This document shows, piece by piece, positions 5,203-5,348 of a DNA stretch of 5,348 nucleotides. Origin of the DNA: Candidatus Methanoprimaticola hominis (lineage in GTDB: Archaea > Thermoplasmatota > Thermoplasmata > Methanomassiliicoccales > Methanomethylophilaceae). How positions within the stretch are numbered: the stretch's first letter is position 1; each line of letters begins with the position of its first letter. The position numbers were made by a program, and so were the translations under genes. Location: contig LVVU01000098.1 of NCBI GenBank assembly GCA_006954465.1, positions 1 to 5,348 on the forward strand. Reading direction: 5' to 3'. Under the pieces are notes generated by a model. That model was not told the DNA's origin, did not search any database, and saw only the letters and a list, made by a program, of their open reading frames with translations.

Positions 5203-5348
5203 AGTCCGGCCTTGAGAGCATCGCAGATGGCATCCACGGTCCTCCGGCGGCATTCCGCTCCGGAGAAGCTCTCAGAAACCTTTATTGTTGCTTCCCTGTC
5301 GCCGCGTAGCTCCTCCACGAAGCGAAGGATGTTCGTCGTGGCGCGGGA
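5199..5348 (-). CDS. C-terminal tail of an unrecognised protein, first visible gene of the operon
   Basis: A frame open from the window edge gives 49 residues and stops with a TGA sharing ATGA with the ahcY start. The tail reads as a helix (TTNILRFVEELRGDRE), a short strand-like piece (ATIKVSESF), then a second helix (RRTVDAICDALKAGL), with two cysteines. I do not recognise the family. Reality of the frame is supported by the exact 4-nt stop/start overlap and by a mixed, protein-like composition with no obvious alternative upstream of ahcY. The gene is probably co-transcribed and translationally coupled with ahcY, so its function may bear on methyl or nucleoside metabolism, but nothing visible shows that. 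Confidence 0.65.
   Translation of the reverse strand, partial: SRATTNILRFVEELRGDREATIKVSESFSGAECRRRTVDAICDALKAGL

Overview
The window looks like a piece of archaeal chromosome, most likely from a methanogen of the Thermoplasmatota (Methanomassiliicoccales type). The reasons are an archaeal DNA primase large subunit with its four iron-sulfur cysteines, an archaeal-type S-adenosylhomocysteine hydrolase ending in the short WEEGT-like tail, an AK6/Fap7-type adenylate kinase, an archaeal CDP-alcohol phosphatidyltransferase, and a fairly GC-rich coding sequence. The order-level placement is inferred from overall protein resemblance and has not been tested by a search.

Layout. At the left edge (1-480, + strand) is the C-terminal part of PriL. 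Sixteen bases later, in convergent orientation, lies a Fic-domain AMP-transferase gene (497-1609, - strand). It has its own very AT-rich promoter region (15 G or C among the 70 bases at 1611-1680), with a probable TATA box and a 21-bp palindrome. A perfect 12-bp hairpin at 1728-1756 appears to end the operon upstream. That operon fills the rest of the window on the - strand. In order of transcription it holds the tail of an unrecognised gene (5348-5199), ahcY (5202-3952), a PfkB-family sugar or nucleoside kinase (3970-3038), an AK6/Fap7-type adenylate kinase (2988-2428) and a CDP-alcohol phosphatidyltransferase (2437-1772). Three of the four junctions overlap (4, 19 and 10 nt), so the genes are probably co-transcribed and translationally coupled. 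The operon promoter lies outside the window.

How the genes may work together. AhcY splits S-adenosylhomocysteine, the by-product of SAM-dependent methylation, into homocysteine and a nucleoside. If the PfkB protein is a nucleoside kinase, it would turn that nucleoside into a monophosphate, and the AK6-type kinase would raise AMP to ADP. The three genes would then form a compact route from SAH back to the nucleotide pool and would pull the reversible hydrolase forward. The lipid gene at the end releases CMP in its reaction, so its link to the others may be nucleotide metabolism or only shared housekeeping expression. The Fic gene is a separate, probably accessory, unit. No tRNA, rRNA, CRISPR array or insertion sequence was seen. 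Most of the window is conserved housekeeping sequence; the points worth checking are the substrate of the hydrolase, two unusual starts or stops, an altered lipid-synthase motif and the Fic regulatory region.
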